A DNA stretch of 64,000 bases from Pseudomonadota bacterium (GTDB lineage Bacteria; Cyanobacteriota; Vampirovibrionia; Obscuribacterales; Obscuribacteraceae). The stretch spans positions 99,439 through 163,438 of the forward strand of contig JAJPGY010000032.1 in the NCBI GenBank assembly GCA_021325555.1, written 5' to 3'. The position numbers and the translations under genes were made by a program. The notes under the pieces are model-generated. The model searched no databases, was not told the origin of the DNA, and worked only from the letters and a program-made list of their open reading frames with translations. Numbering within the stretch: the first letter of the stretch is position 1; every line of letters begins with the position of its first letter. Of this stretch, positions 28,018-37,140 are shown piece by piece.

Positions 28018-29328
28018 ATGACATCTGAGGCGACCCGACTCGATCCCCCGGCAAAACCGGCGACGGAGGCCGAGCAGCGAATTATCATCCGGGGGGGCAA
28101 TCCGCTTCACGGGACCGTACGTGTCGGCGGCGCGAAGAACTCCGTACTGAAGAAGATGGCGGCGGCGCTTCTGGCCGCCGACGTCTCGGTTCTCCGCAAC
28201 GTACCCAACCTGACCGACGTCCACATGATGGCCGAGGTTATCCGGCACCTGGGCGCCAGGGTGACGCTGTCCGGCAACGAGGTGGTAATCGACGCCCGGC
28301 AGGTCAACGAGGTGGAGGCGCCGTACGAGCTGGTAAGCCAGTTGCGCGCCTCCTTTGTCGTTCTGGGACCGCTGCTCGCCCGGTTCGGCAACGCCAAGGT
28401 CTCGCTGCCCGGCGGCTGCGCCATCGGCGAGCGCCGCATAGACCTGCACGAGCGGGGGCTGAAGATGCTGGGCGCCGACGTGAAGATCGAGCACGGCTAC
28501 GTGCATGTCCAGGCGGAGCGGCTGATCGGCAACCGCATATATCTCGACCGCCCCTCCAACGGCGCCACCGAGAACATCATGCTGGCGGCCAGCATCGCCG
28601 AAGGGCAGACGATCATCGAAAACGCGGCTCAGGATCCGGAGATTGTCAATCTCGCCGACTTCATCAACGCCATGGGCGGCCGGGTCAGCGGCGCCGGCAC
28701 CTACCAGATCGTCATTGACGGGGTCAGCCAGAAAGATCTCCACGGGGCGACAATCGACACCATTCCGGACCGCCTGGAGGCGGGCACCTTTATCATGGCG
28801 GCCATGGCCACCGGCGGCGAGATTGTCATCGAGGGCGTCAACCCGCACCACCTCTATTCGGTGATCAGCAAGGTCACCGAGATAGGAGCCGAGGTGTCGA
28901 TCTACGCGCCCGACACGCTGAAGGTCAGATCGCAGGGAAGTTCGCGGGCGACCGACATAACCACGGTGCCGTATCCCGGCTTCCCCACAGACCTGCAGGC
29001 GCCGATCATGTCCATTTTGGCCGCGGCCGAGGGCACGTCGATCATCACCGAGACCATCTACGAGAACCGCTTCATGCAGGTAGGCGAGCTGCGGCGCATG
29101 GGCGCGGACATCTCGCTCAAAGGCAACGCCGCCGTGGTCAAGGGAGTGCCCAGGCTCATGGGGGCCGAGGTGAAGGCGACAGACCTGAGGGCGGCTGCGG
29201 CCCTGATTATCGCCGGGTTGGGCGCCGACGGCGTCACGGAGTTGACCGGGCTGTCCCACCTCGATCGCGGCTACGAGCATCTGGAAGAGAAATTCCGCAG
29301 CCTGGGCGCCGACATCTGGAGGCGTTAA
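28018..29328 (+). CDS. murA: UDP-N-acetylglucosamine 1-carboxyvinyltransferase
   Basis: MurA transfers enolpyruvate from PEP to UDP-GlcNAc, the first committed step of peptidoglycan synthesis. The 436-residue length is normal. The Lys in GGAKNSVLKKMAAALLA and the catalytic Cys in LPGGCAIGERRIDLH (the fosfomycin target) are present, as is GTSIITETIYENRFMQVGEL. An N-terminal extension of about 20 residues precedes IIIRGGNPLHGTVRVGGAKN. GGAG lies 9 bases before the ATG. lysC follows 8 bases later. Confidence 0.96.
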   Translation: MTSEATRLDPPAKPATEAEQRIIIRGGNPLHGTVRVGGAKNSVLKKMAAALLAADVSVLRNVPNLTDVHMMAEVIRHLGARVTLSGNEVVIDARQVNEVEAPYELVSQLRASFVVLGPLLARFGNAKVSLPGGCAIGERRIDLHERGLKMLGADVKIEHGYVHVQAERLIGNRIYLDRPSNGATENIMLAASIAEGQTIIENAAQDPEIVNLADFINAMGGRVSGAGTYQIVIDGVSQKDLHGATIDTIPDRLEAGTFIMAAMATGGEIVIEGVNPHHLYSVISKVTEIGAEVSIYAPDTLKVRSQGSSRATDITTVPYPGFPTDLQAPIMSILAAAEGTSIITETIYENRFMQVGELRRMGADISLKGNAAVVKGVPRLMGAEVKATDLRAAAALIIAGLGADGVTELTGLSHLDRGYEHLEEKFRSLGADIWRR

Positions 29329-29336
29329 GTCGCCCT

Positions 29337-30686
29337 ATGATCGTCCTCAAATTTGGCGGCACATCCCTCGGCAGCGCGGAGCGGATGCAGCAGGTGGTGG
29401 AGCTGGTGGCTGCCGCTCCCGATCGCGAGCGGGTCATCGTGCTGTCAGCCATGTCCGGGGTCACCAACGCCCTCATAGAGGGCGCTGAAAAGGCCCTGGC
29501 CAGGGATCTCGGGGCGGCCCTCGAGCGGATTGACTGGATTCACCGAAAGCACGCGCAGGCGATCGATGCCCTGTTCGCCGGCAGTCCGGTCAAAGACGGG
29601 CTGGAGCGGGAGCTGGAAGCCCGCCTCGACGAGCTGAAAATTCTTTACAAAGGCATCAACTACCTGGGCGAGCTGACCAGGAGATCGCTCGACGCCGTCT
29701 CCGGTGTGGGCGAGCTGCTGTCGTCACGCATCGTCGCTGCCCTGGCGTCCGCCAGGGGCCACCGGGCAGTCTGGCTCGATGCCCGCCAGTTCCTGGTAAC
29801 CGACGCCGACTTCGGCCGGGCCAACCCTCTGTGGGACGAGCTGACGCCAGCAACCCGGTCGGCTATTCTACCCTTGACGGGGGCGGGGACAACGGTAATC
29901 ACGCAGGGTTTCATCGGTAGCACCACATCCGGTGCCAGCACCACGCTCGGCCGCGGCGGCTCCGACTACAGTGCCGCCATTATCGGCGTGGCGCTCGATG
30001 CCCGCGAAATCCAGATCTGGACGGACGTAGACGGCATGATGACCGCCGACCCGAGAATAATTGCCGGCGCGCGCGTTCTGCCGGAGGTGTCGTTCCAGGA
30101 AGCATCCGAGCTTGCTTATTTCGGCGCCAAGGTCTTGCACCCGTCCACGATCAAGCCGGCCGTCGAGAAGAACATCCCCGTGCGCATCCTCAACACCATG
30201 CGGCCGGACCAGCCGGGAACGCTGATCAAGGACCAGGTGAAAGCGACCGAGACGATCCGGGCTGTGGCCGCCAAAAAGGGGATCACGGTCATCTTCATCA
30301 GCTCCCCGCGCATGCTGATGAGTCATGGATTCCTGGCCGGCGTTTTTGCCGTCTTCGACAAATACCGCACGCCGATCGATCTTATCGCCACATCCGAGAT
30401 CTCGGTGTCGCTGACGATTGACCAGACCGAGAATCTGCAGCAGCTGACCGGCGAGCTGGCCGACTACGGCGATGTGCGTGTGGTATCAGACGCCGCCATC
30501 GTGTCCGTGGTGGGCAGGCAGTTCAGGGAGCAGAGCGGCATCGCCGGCCGCGTCTTTAACGCTTTGAGCGACATCAACATCATCATGATCTCTGGCGGCG
30601 CCTCGGACATCAACCTTAGCTTCGTGGTCGGCAGCGAAGACGCCGACAGGGCGATGAAACAGCTCCACACGGAATTCTTCCGCTAG
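29337..30686 (+). CDS. lysC: Aspartate kinase
   Basis: This enzyme phosphorylates Asp at the head of the Lys/Thr/Met/diaminopimelate pathway. The 449-residue monofunctional protein opens with VLKFGGTSLGSAERMQ, carries GRGGSDYSAAIIGVALDA and IWTDVDGMMTADPR, and ends with two ACT regulatory domains from about residue 310 (GITVIFISSPRMLMSHGFLA). The layout resembles the Lys-sensitive AK III type. It lies 8 bases after murA, which links DAP supply to cell-wall synthesis in one transcript. Confidence 0.95.
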   Translation: MIVLKFGGTSLGSAERMQQVVELVAAAPDRERVIVLSAMSGVTNALIEGAEKALARDLGAALERIDWIHRKHAQAIDALFAGSPVKDGLERELEARLDELKILYKGINYLGELTRRSLDAVSGVGELLSSRIVAALASARGHRAVWLDARQFLVTDADFGRANPLWDELTPATRSAILPLTGAGTTVITQGFIGSTTSGASTTLGRGGSDYSAAIIGVALDAREIQIWTDVDGMMTADPRIIAGARVLPEVSFQEASELAYFGAKVLHPSTIKPAVEKNIPVRILNTMRPDQPGTLIKDQVKATETIRAVAAKKGITVIFISSPRMLMSHGFLAGVFAVFDKYRTPIDLIATSEISVSLTIDQTENLQQLTGELADYGDVRVVSDAAIVSVVGRQFREQSGIAGRVFNALSDINIIMISGGASDINLSFVVGSEDADRAMKQLHTEFFR

Positions 30687-30747
30687 ATTACCGTTGCGGT
30701 CGGATTGCGGACTTGCTCATCTGCTGCACGATACAATTGACCGCTGT

Positions 30748-31584
30748 ATGGATCGCAGGAGGTTTGCAGCACCGTTGACGCGCCGGCCTGCCGCCTGGAT
30801 ATGCCTGTCACTGGCGCTCGTTTGCGCCGGCTCGTCCCCGGCGCAGACGAGCGCGCCGTCCGGGTCCAAATTCAAGCTTCAGGGGCACATCGAGCACAGC
30901 GAGCGGCTGCCCCCCACGGCCGAGGATCTTCGCCCGGGAGCCGACTTTCGACCGGAAAGCATGCCGACCGTTCGCGAAACCAGCGAGTGGTACCGCATAC
31001 CGGACTGGTTTGCCGGGACGTTTCAGGTCGAGCAGTCGGTGGTCCTCAAGTCTTACGATTACCTGACCGGACAGACCGTGTTTCTGAACAAGAAGCTCGG
31101 CACGCAAGGCGAGGAGACCCATGGCTATCAGACAGACGCGCGCGGCGAGATCTGGCATCTCAGCACCACTTCCGGTACCACAGGCAGCGAGGACCGCTCC
31201 CGCTACACATACAATATAGTCCACTGGTACGGGCCCGAGGAGATTAACGACTCGCGCATCGTTATGCGAATTCTCGCCACGTCGGTGCTGGTAAGCAAGA
31301 GAACGGCGAAGATCGAGGCCGTCATCCGCCGCGAGGACATCAAAACTTATGTCCCGCTCAAGCCCGGCGTTGTCAGCGTCTCCTACACGTCCAAGAGTTT
31401 TACCCCCGAGGGTATCCCCCGGGACCTCCAGACCGGATTCAGCGTGCACAAGCAGGTGTCCCTGTTCACCCCGATCAACCAGCTGGGTGATGAGGACCTG
31501 GCAGAGCTGTTCCGGCAGTTCCTCATCTCCAACAACCTGGGCTATCTGGTCCCGGCGCCGTTGGTCAGGCCGGCCAGGAAGTGA
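30748..31584 (+). CDS. Exported protein of unknown function
   Basis: From ATG 30748 the product has 278 residues with a signal peptide (AAWICLSLALVCAGSSPAQT). The mature region contains TSEWYRIPDWFAGTFQVEQS, TTGSEDRSRYTYN-like Gly/Ser-rich strands and FSVHKQVSLFTPINQLGDED, suggesting a beta-rich lipid- or ligand-binding fold. The frame is open to 30694. It follows lysC by 61 bases. I do not recognise the family. Confidence 0.7.
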   Translation: MDRRRFAAPLTRRPAAWICLSLALVCAGSSPAQTSAPSGSKFKLQGHIEHSERLPPTAEDLRPGADFRPESMPTVRETSEWYRIPDWFAGTFQVEQSVVLKSYDYLTGQTVFLNKKLGTQGEETHGYQTDARGEIWHLSTTSGTTGSEDRSRYTYNIVHWYGPEEINDSRIVMRILATSVLVSKRTAKIEAVIRREDIKTYVPLKPGVVSVSYTSKSFTPEGIPRDLQTGFSVHKQVSLFTPINQLGDEDLAELFRQFLISNNLGYLVPAPLVRPARK

Positions 31585-31689
31585 CTGCGTAATTCCGCCA
31601 CTGAACGCACCCGCAAGCAGCGATTTGATGGCAATTACACCCCTCCAGAGGCACCCTTTAATGACCCCGCCGCGGGTACATCAGTTATT

Positions 31690-32118
31690 ATGTTCACTAG
31701 AAGACCTCTCTGGGGGACACGCAAATTGGCGCAAGACAAAGATATTAGCGATCAAACTAAGGTAAGCGATCAGGGTGCTGGCGACAGCTCGATCGCCGAT
31801 AAGCTGCGCGAGGGTTCCGCCGGTCCCGCCCCGTCTGTCGTGCAAACAGCGCAGAGCTTGACCGGCAGCATACTGATTCAAGATGTGATGAACTGGCAGC
31901 AAAGGGTGACATCCCTGCCCTGCAACGTCGATCCCAACGGGAATGTGGTGAGCTTCAACACGCAGCAATGGAAGGAGGAAGACTTCCAGAAGGCCGAGGA
32001 GCTGAAGGAAGAGATTCCCGGGCGCGTGAACGTCTACCGCGTCAAGGCGCAGCTCAACGAAAAGCAGGTCCAACAGATGAAAACCATCATGGATCTGGAA
32101 GAAAACAAGCTCGACTGA
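31690..32118 (+). CDS. Small hydrophilic protein of unknown function
   Basis: The 142-residue frame encodes a soluble protein (SIADKLREGSAGPAPSVVQT, then ILIQDVMNWQQRV and a Lys/Glu-rich C-terminus). The ATG at 31690 has no ribosome-binding site and overlaps a possible TATTAT -10 box. A TTG at 31726 with GGGGGA 8 bases upstream is a good alternative start, giving 130 residues. It is convergent with the HAD gene. No family recognised. Confidence 0.6.
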   Translation: MFTRRPLWGTRKLAQDKDISDQTKVSDQGAGDSSIADKLREGSAGPAPSVVQTAQSLTGSILIQDVMNWQQRVTSLPCNVDPNGNVVSFNTQQWKEEDFQKAEELKEEIPGRVNVYRVKAQLNEKQVQQMKTIMDLEENKLD

Positions 32119-32145
32119 GCGGAATACGGTCTTTGGTCAGACTGC

Positions 32146-33087
32146 TCAAATGTGATTGAGCAGCTCGTCGTAGCGGGCCGCGATCGCCTCCACGAGCGGG
32201 GTGGGCGCGGCGTCCGGCCGGGTGCGCGGCGGGGGTTCCACCTCGCCTTCCGGCCTCAGGGAATGATTGACGATCTCGTCGTATTCGGCCGGGAGCTGAT
32301 GACCGTAGTGCGCCCATATGTACCTGATGCCGCGGCTGGCAGCCACCAGGCCGTCCTTGGCCAGGCTGTCCCCTATGAAAATGGTCTCGTAGGGAAAGAC
32401 GCCGAAGTCCTTGAGCACGAGGTCGAGCCCGTTCGGGCACGGTTTTTCATAGCTCCTGGGCAGGACCTCGAGGGTGGTCTTGAGATTTGCCGTGGCCTTT
32501 TTCAGGGCGGACAGGCGAGCGCGTCCGTGCCTGAGCGTAATCGGCTGCCAGATTTCGTTTTTATCCGGCTCCACCGTCTCCAGCGCGTAGACGGCATCGA
32601 GCAACCCGTCGAAAACCTGTTTGTTGCGTATGCGGGCCATGTAATCCGGCGCGTCGCTCAGGGCCACGACCCTGATGTCCCTGCGTTTCAGCTCCTCGAG
32701 CGTCTCCAGCACCTGCGGATACGGGCGCAGGTACTTGCTTCGATTCGCGTCCAGCGCCTCCCAGAACGGCTTGACGTAGTCGCGAACGAAATCGTCCGGG
32801 CGCCTGGCGAAATGGGCCCAGGCAAACCCCGTCTCCTCGAGAAGCCAGGGGTACTCGTGGGTGCCTCGCCGCTCGATCACCCGGCCGATGTCCTCGGCGA
32901 GCTGGGCGATCGGCTTGTCCAGCCTGACGCTGATGTCGCGCAGGAAGTCCCTCATGGCCGGCACAAAATAGTCCCAGAATGAGGCCAGCGTGCCGTCGAC
33001 ATCCGTGACGACGAGCTTGGTCCGCCGGGTAAGCTGGCTGGCCAGCCTGTAATTTAGCGGTGTCGGTTGAACTTTCGCCTCTAGCAT
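32146..33087 (-). CDS. HAD-superfamily hydrolase
   Basis: The 313-residue protein shows all four HAD motifs: VVTDVDGTLASFWDYF (nucleophile Asp), VVALSDAPDY (Ser), EKPCPNG (Lys) and TIFIGDSLAKDGLVAA (Asp pair). The large helical cap between motifs I and II suggests a small-molecule phosphatase. A charged Pro-rich C-terminal tail follows. ATG 33087 is chosen over 33108 because GGTGA is properly spaced before it. The substrate cannot be inferred. It is convergent with the small gene at 31690. Confidence 0.85.
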   Translation of the reverse strand: MLEAKVQPTPLNYRLASQLTRRTKLVVTDVDGTLASFWDYFVPAMRDFLRDISVRLDKPIAQLAEDIGRVIERRGTHEYPWLLEETGFAWAHFARRPDDFVRDYVKPFWEALDANRSKYLRPYPQVLETLEELKRRDIRVVALSDAPDYMARIRNKQVFDGLLDAVYALETVEPDKNEIWQPITLRHGRARLSALKKATANLKTTLEVLPRSYEKPCPNGLDLVLKDFGVFPYETIFIGDSLAKDGLVAASRGIRYIWAHYGHQLPAEYDEIVNHSLRPEGEVEPPPRTRPDAAPTPLVEAIAARYDELLNHI

Positions 33088-33659
33088 ATGGATCACCGTG
33101 GGCAGCATCGGAGCGTCGCCCCGGGCAGCCGGAGCCCGCTTTGGTTGGCGACCGCATTGCGAATCAGCGCACGCGGTTGCGCAAGCTCAGGGTAAATGCC
33201 CCGCGCCCACCTGGCAACCCCTTCCGGTATCGCCTCTTAACATTCCAATCCCCGCTCAAACTGCGGAACATAGCGCCGGCGCGCGAATTGCGGCATCATT
33301 AAAACCCGCGCAGCCAGTAAACTTTTGTGGTCTTTTGCTAAGCGGCCGCCTGCCGGAAGCGCGTGAGCTTGCCCGCAGGCCGGTCTCGACATCCCCTCGA
33401 TGATCGTCGCGGCCGCATCATTGCCCCTGCCGGTCAGGCCGCAGATCATCTTCCTGGCCTGGCTCTTTTCTGTTTGACGAGCTCCATCACCTCGTGCGGC
33501 AGCCTTAAAGACTGCTTGTCACCAGTTACCGCCTTCGCTCCGCCTGGCTTCGGCGATGGTCGTTGCCCCGAGCAAGGACCCGGCCGGAGCGAAGGCGGCT
33601 CAGGCCTCGGCCAGGCGCTTGCCAGATTTCGATAAAACTTGCTCTTCCATCGACCGGTT
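33088..33659. other. 572-base intergenic region with a long inverted repeat
   Basis: This region lies between the HAD gene start and the stop of the radical SAM gene, both on the minus strand. No frame has convincing coding character. It contains the 14-base inverted repeat 33529-33542 / 33585-33598 and an AT-richer stretch near 33290-33340 that probably holds the HAD gene promoter. Confidence 0.5.
33529..33598. repeat. 14-bp inverted repeat with 42-base loop
   Basis: CCGCCTTCGCTCCG at 33529-33542 pairs perfectly with CGGAGCGAAGGCGG at 33585-33598. It lies 60 bases downstream of the radical SAM gene stop in the minus-strand sense, so it could act as a 3' hairpin. Its GCCTTCGCT text also appears in the 115-bp repeats near tRNA-Ser. 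Confidence 0.7.
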
Positions 33660-35276
33660 TCACGTCATGGCCGGCGCCGCCGCCACCACATCGACGGAAC
33701 AGGGTTTCCCTTCCTCGTCGAGCAGCCGCTCGGCAGGGGGCGCCACAAGCAGGTTGGCTTTGTCGTTGAAGTGACGATACATGTGCGCGTATATGGACAG
33801 CAAGCGCATGCTGTGCTTCCAGGCACGCGGGTTTATCCGGAGTGTTCCCGCCATCACATCGAGGAAGAAGCGACGGCGCTGGCTGTCCCTGGTGAAGAGA
33901 AAATATTTGAGCATGTTTTTCAATCGCTCCCAGTTTTTGCGATTCGCAGGCTGGCGATCGTCAGGCCAGACGCAATCCCGCATGTACTCCAGGCAGCGCA
34001 GGTGCCGCTCCTTCATGGCGTCGTAGCTATGCACCCTCTTGATCAGCTTGACGTAGTTCGTCTCCAGCTCGTCATAGGACATGCAGGTGGGCGCAATGTT
34101 GGTGAGAAGTTCCCCGTGATTTTCCATAAGCCGCCCGCTGTCACGCATCCGCTCGTAAAGAGGAGTCTTTGGCATGGCGCCGAGAACGTTCAGCATGGGG
34201 AACACGATGCCGGCCCGCTGAAGGAACTGGTAATGCTCGTCGAAGATGTCCAGGTCATCGTGATCGAAGCCGATGATCATTCCGCCGGTGACGAAGATGC
34301 CGTACGACTGAATTGTATGGATAGCCTCTTCCAGGTCGGCCGTGTGAACGTTTTGCACCTTGAGCGTCTCGGCCAGCGAGCTCTTGCGGGGGCTCTCGAT
34401 GCCGACGAAGACGGTCGTGAAATTGGCGTCCCGCAGAAGCTCCAGCAACTCCGGATCCTTTGCCATATCGATGCTTGCCTGAGTAAAAAAGGCGAGCGGC
34501 CAGGCGCGCTGCGAGTTGAACTTTATGATCGCCCTCAGCAGCTCCTTGGCGTAAGGTCGGTTGCCCACGAAGTTATCATCGGCGATAATCACGCCTTCCA
34601 TGCCGGCTTCCGCCCAGTGCTCGAGCTCCTTCATCACGCGCGCTATCGATTTGGTGCGCACCTTTCGTCCGTACATGACGATGATGTCGCAGAACTCGCA
34701 CATGAAGGGGCAGCCTCGCGTGGTCTGCACGCTGCCGCAGCCGTAGTCGCCAGCGTCGATCAAATCGATCCGCGGCAGCGGCGACCCGGTCATGTCCACC
34801 TTTTCGCTCTGCTCGTACCGGTCCTTATAAGCGCCGGACAGAAAGTCCTCGATAAATTGCGGCCAGGTGAGCTCCCCTTCTCCTTCGAACAGCACATCGC
34901 AATGAGGGCGCACCAGCCCGGGCAGCAGATTGGCCACCGGTCCCCCAATGCAGACGACCTTGCCGGCCTCCTTGAAGTAGCGGGCAATGGCAATTACCCT
35001 GGCGATGTGGCTGGACTCGCAGAGGAAGCCGCTGATCCCCACGATCTGCGCGTCCGTAGGGCGGGTGACGGGCGCCACGTTCTCATCCCGGAGCTCGACC
35101 TCGCACCTGTCTGAGATGGCGGCGGCCAGGGTCATCGGCCCCAGCGGCGGCGTGAAATACTTGAACCCGGCCAGCGGCCCGACGTACTGCATGCCGCCGT
35201 GAGAGGACGGCATCCTGGGCATGATGAAGAGGACCTTCGGTTTCCGCCCCCCGGCTCCGCCGTTGTTCGAGATCAC
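33660..35276 (-). CDS. B12-binding-domain radical SAM protein (DUF4070 class)
   Basis: The product (538 residues from GTG 35276, with AGAGG 9 bases upstream) has an N-terminal cobalamin-binding-like domain (KVLFIMPRMPSSHGG, QIVGISGFLCESS, VVCIGGPVANLLPG), a radical SAM core with TTRGCPFMCEFCDIIVMYGR (CxxxCxxC) and a DUF4070-type C-terminus (LLTNIAPTCMSYDELETNYV). This class includes the hopanoid methylases HpnP and HpnR as well as other C-methylases, so methylation of an unactivated carbon is a reasonable guess; the substrate is unknown. The frame extends into comM, but the conserved protein begins near 35276. Confidence 0.85.
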   Translation of the reverse strand: MISNNGGAGGRKPKVLFIMPRMPSSHGGMQYVGPLAGFKYFTPPLGPMTLAAAISDRCEVELRDENVAPVTRPTDAQIVGISGFLCESSHIARVIAIARYFKEAGKVVCIGGPVANLLPGLVRPHCDVLFEGEGELTWPQFIEDFLSGAYKDRYEQSEKVDMTGSPLPRIDLIDAGDYGCGSVQTTRGCPFMCEFCDIIVMYGRKVRTKSIARVMKELEHWAEAGMEGVIIADDNFVGNRPYAKELLRAIIKFNSQRAWPLAFFTQASIDMAKDPELLELLRDANFTTVFVGIESPRKSSLAETLKVQNVHTADLEEAIHTIQSYGIFVTGGMIIGFDHDDLDIFDEHYQFLQRAGIVFPMLNVLGAMPKTPLYERMRDSGRLMENHGELLTNIAPTCMSYDELETNYVKLIKRVHSYDAMKERHLRCLEYMRDCVWPDDRQPANRKNWERLKNMLKYFLFTRDSQRRRFFLDVMAGTLRINPRAWKHSMRLLSIYAHMYRHFNDKANLLVAPPAERLLDEEGKPCSVDVVAAAPAMT

Positions 35277-35418
35277 GGACTGGCACCTCTTGTCGACCCG
35301 GTTGGCTGGTGATTCGCCACCTTTCCACCCTATACCCCCGTTCCCTCGAGGCAAAACGGCACCGCCCGGGCATGCCGCCGCCCGCCGGTGGCGGGCAGGA
35401 GCGCCGGAGATACGCGCC

Positions 35419-36963
35419 TCACGCGCAGGCCTGGCGGTACATGGTGCGGTAGCGGATGGCCTCGGCCACATGGTGCGGCTGAATGTGCTCCTCGGCGCTG
35501 AGGTCGGCTATGGTGCGGGCGATGCGCAGCACGCGATCGTAAGCACGGGCAGACAGCCCCAGCTGCGTCACCGCCTTGGCCAGCAGCGCGCGCGAGGCGT
35601 CGTCGACCCGGCAGTACTTGAGCGTCTGCCTGTGGCTCAACTGGGCGTTGAAGGCGAAATTCCCTTCCGGAAAGCGCCTTCGCTGGCAATCAACCGCGCG
35701 CATGACCCTGAGCCGGATGGACTCCGAGGATTCACCGCCGGCGGTGCTGGCCAGCTCCCCTTCCCGCAATCTGGACACCTCCACCTGCAGGTCCACGCGG
35801 TCCAGAAACGGTCCTGACAGGCGGGCCCAGTAACGTTCGGCCTGATTGGGGGTGCAGATGCAGTATTTCAGCGGATCCCCGCGGTGCCCGCACGGGCACG
35901 GGTTGCAGGCTCCGACCAGAAGAAACGACGCCGGGTAGGTCAGCGTCTGCTGAGCCCTGGTGATGGTCACGTTGCCCATCTCCAGCGGCTGCCTCAGGCA
36001 ATCGAGATGCGCCCGGGGAAACTCGGTCAGCTCGTCGAGGAAGAGAATTCCCAGGTGACTCAAGGAGATCTCGCCCGGCTTGGGCACCGGACCGCCGCCG
36101 ACGAGACCGATTGCCGAGGCGCTGTGGTGGGGGCTGCGGAAAGGCCGCGTGGGGATGATAGTCGATCGATCCGGCAGCAGCCCGGCGACGCTGTAAAGCT
36201 TTGTCACCTCCAGGGCCTCACTGAACTCCATAGGCGGCATGATGCTGGGCAGGCGCTGCGCCAGCATGGACTTGCCGGATCCGGGCGGGCCGACCATGAG
36301 GATGTTGTGACGCCCGGCAGCGGCGATCTCCAGCGCGCGTTTGGCGTGCTCCTGGCCCTTGACGTCAGCATAGTCCAGTTCGAAGGCGATGGTTTGCTGG
36401 GTGCGGCGGAAGATCTCCCGGGCGTTCACCTGCAAGGGCGCCAAGGCGGATGAATCGGAGAGAATGGCGCACACCTGCTTGAGATGGCTCACCGGGTAAA
36501 CGGCCAGATCCTGCACCAGCCCCGCCTCCTCCGCATTGGCGTCCGGCACGATAATCCCTTTCGCCCCGGCGCCCCGGCAGGCCATGGCCACGGGCAGCAC
36601 GCCGGACACCGGTCTTATCGATCCGTCCAGACCGAGTTCGCCGACCAGCCAGAAATCCGGCAGGTAGGTTACCGGAATGAGGTCCGTGGCGGCCAGCACC
36701 CCGACGGCGATCGGCAGATCGAAGGCCGGCCCTTCCTTGCGCATATCTGCCGGGGCCAGGTTCACGACCCACTTCCTTCCGGGCGGCATCAGGAACGAGC
36801 AGGCCTTGATCGCCGATCGCACGCGCTCTTGCGACTCCTTGATCGCCGCGTCCGGCAACCCGACGATGAGGATCTGCCCGATGCCACCCCGCGAGTCGAC
36901 CTCCACCTCTATCCGGGAAGCGTCGACGCCAAGCAGTCCGCCGGTAAATACTCGCGCAAACAT
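35419..36963 (-). CDS. comM: YifB/ComM-family Mg-chelatase-like AAA+ ATPase
   Basis: ComM is a hexameric helicase that promotes branch migration during integration of transforming DNA. From ATG 36963 (AGGAGGAGGG upstream) the protein has 514 residues: N-terminal ChlI domain (FARVFTGGLLGVDASRIEVE, VGLPDAAIKESQERVRSAI), Walker A MVGPPGSGKSMLAQRLPSI near residue 220, Walker B GILFLDELTEF, a four-Cys zinc segment ACNPCPCGHRGD...CICT, and arginine-finger region LSGPFLDRVDLQVE. It suggests capacity for DNA uptake, though no other com genes are here. Confidence 0.94.
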   Translation of the reverse strand: MFARVFTGGLLGVDASRIEVEVDSRGGIGQILIVGLPDAAIKESQERVRSAIKACSFLMPPGRKWVVNLAPADMRKEGPAFDLPIAVGVLAATDLIPVTYLPDFWLVGELGLDGSIRPVSGVLPVAMACRGAGAKGIIVPDANAEEAGLVQDLAVYPVSHLKQVCAILSDSSALAPLQVNAREIFRRTQQTIAFELDYADVKGQEHAKRALEIAAAGRHNILMVGPPGSGKSMLAQRLPSIMPPMEFSEALEVTKLYSVAGLLPDRSTIIPTRPFRSPHHSASAIGLVGGGPVPKPGEISLSHLGILFLDELTEFPRAHLDCLRQPLEMGNVTITRAQQTLTYPASFLLVGACNPCPCGHRGDPLKYCICTPNQAERYWARLSGPFLDRVDLQVEVSRLREGELASTAGGESSESIRLRVMRAVDCQRRRFPEGNFAFNAQLSHRQTLKYCRVDDASRALLAKAVTQLGLSARAYDRVLRIARTIADLSAEEHIQPHHVAEAIRYRTMYRQACA

Positions 36964-37140
36964 CCTGCCCTCCTCCTGTGGTCGGTGAGCACGGCAGGCG
37001 GCGGCGCGGGGCTTTGGCCGCCCGGCCCTTGGCAACCCTGCTGTCCTCACACCTTAAAGACGTCCGGCGGCGGTTTAAAGTTCAATCCCGTCCGCACCGC
37101 CTCCAGCGGCGCTTGCGTCCGGCATAAGTTTCTCAAGCAA

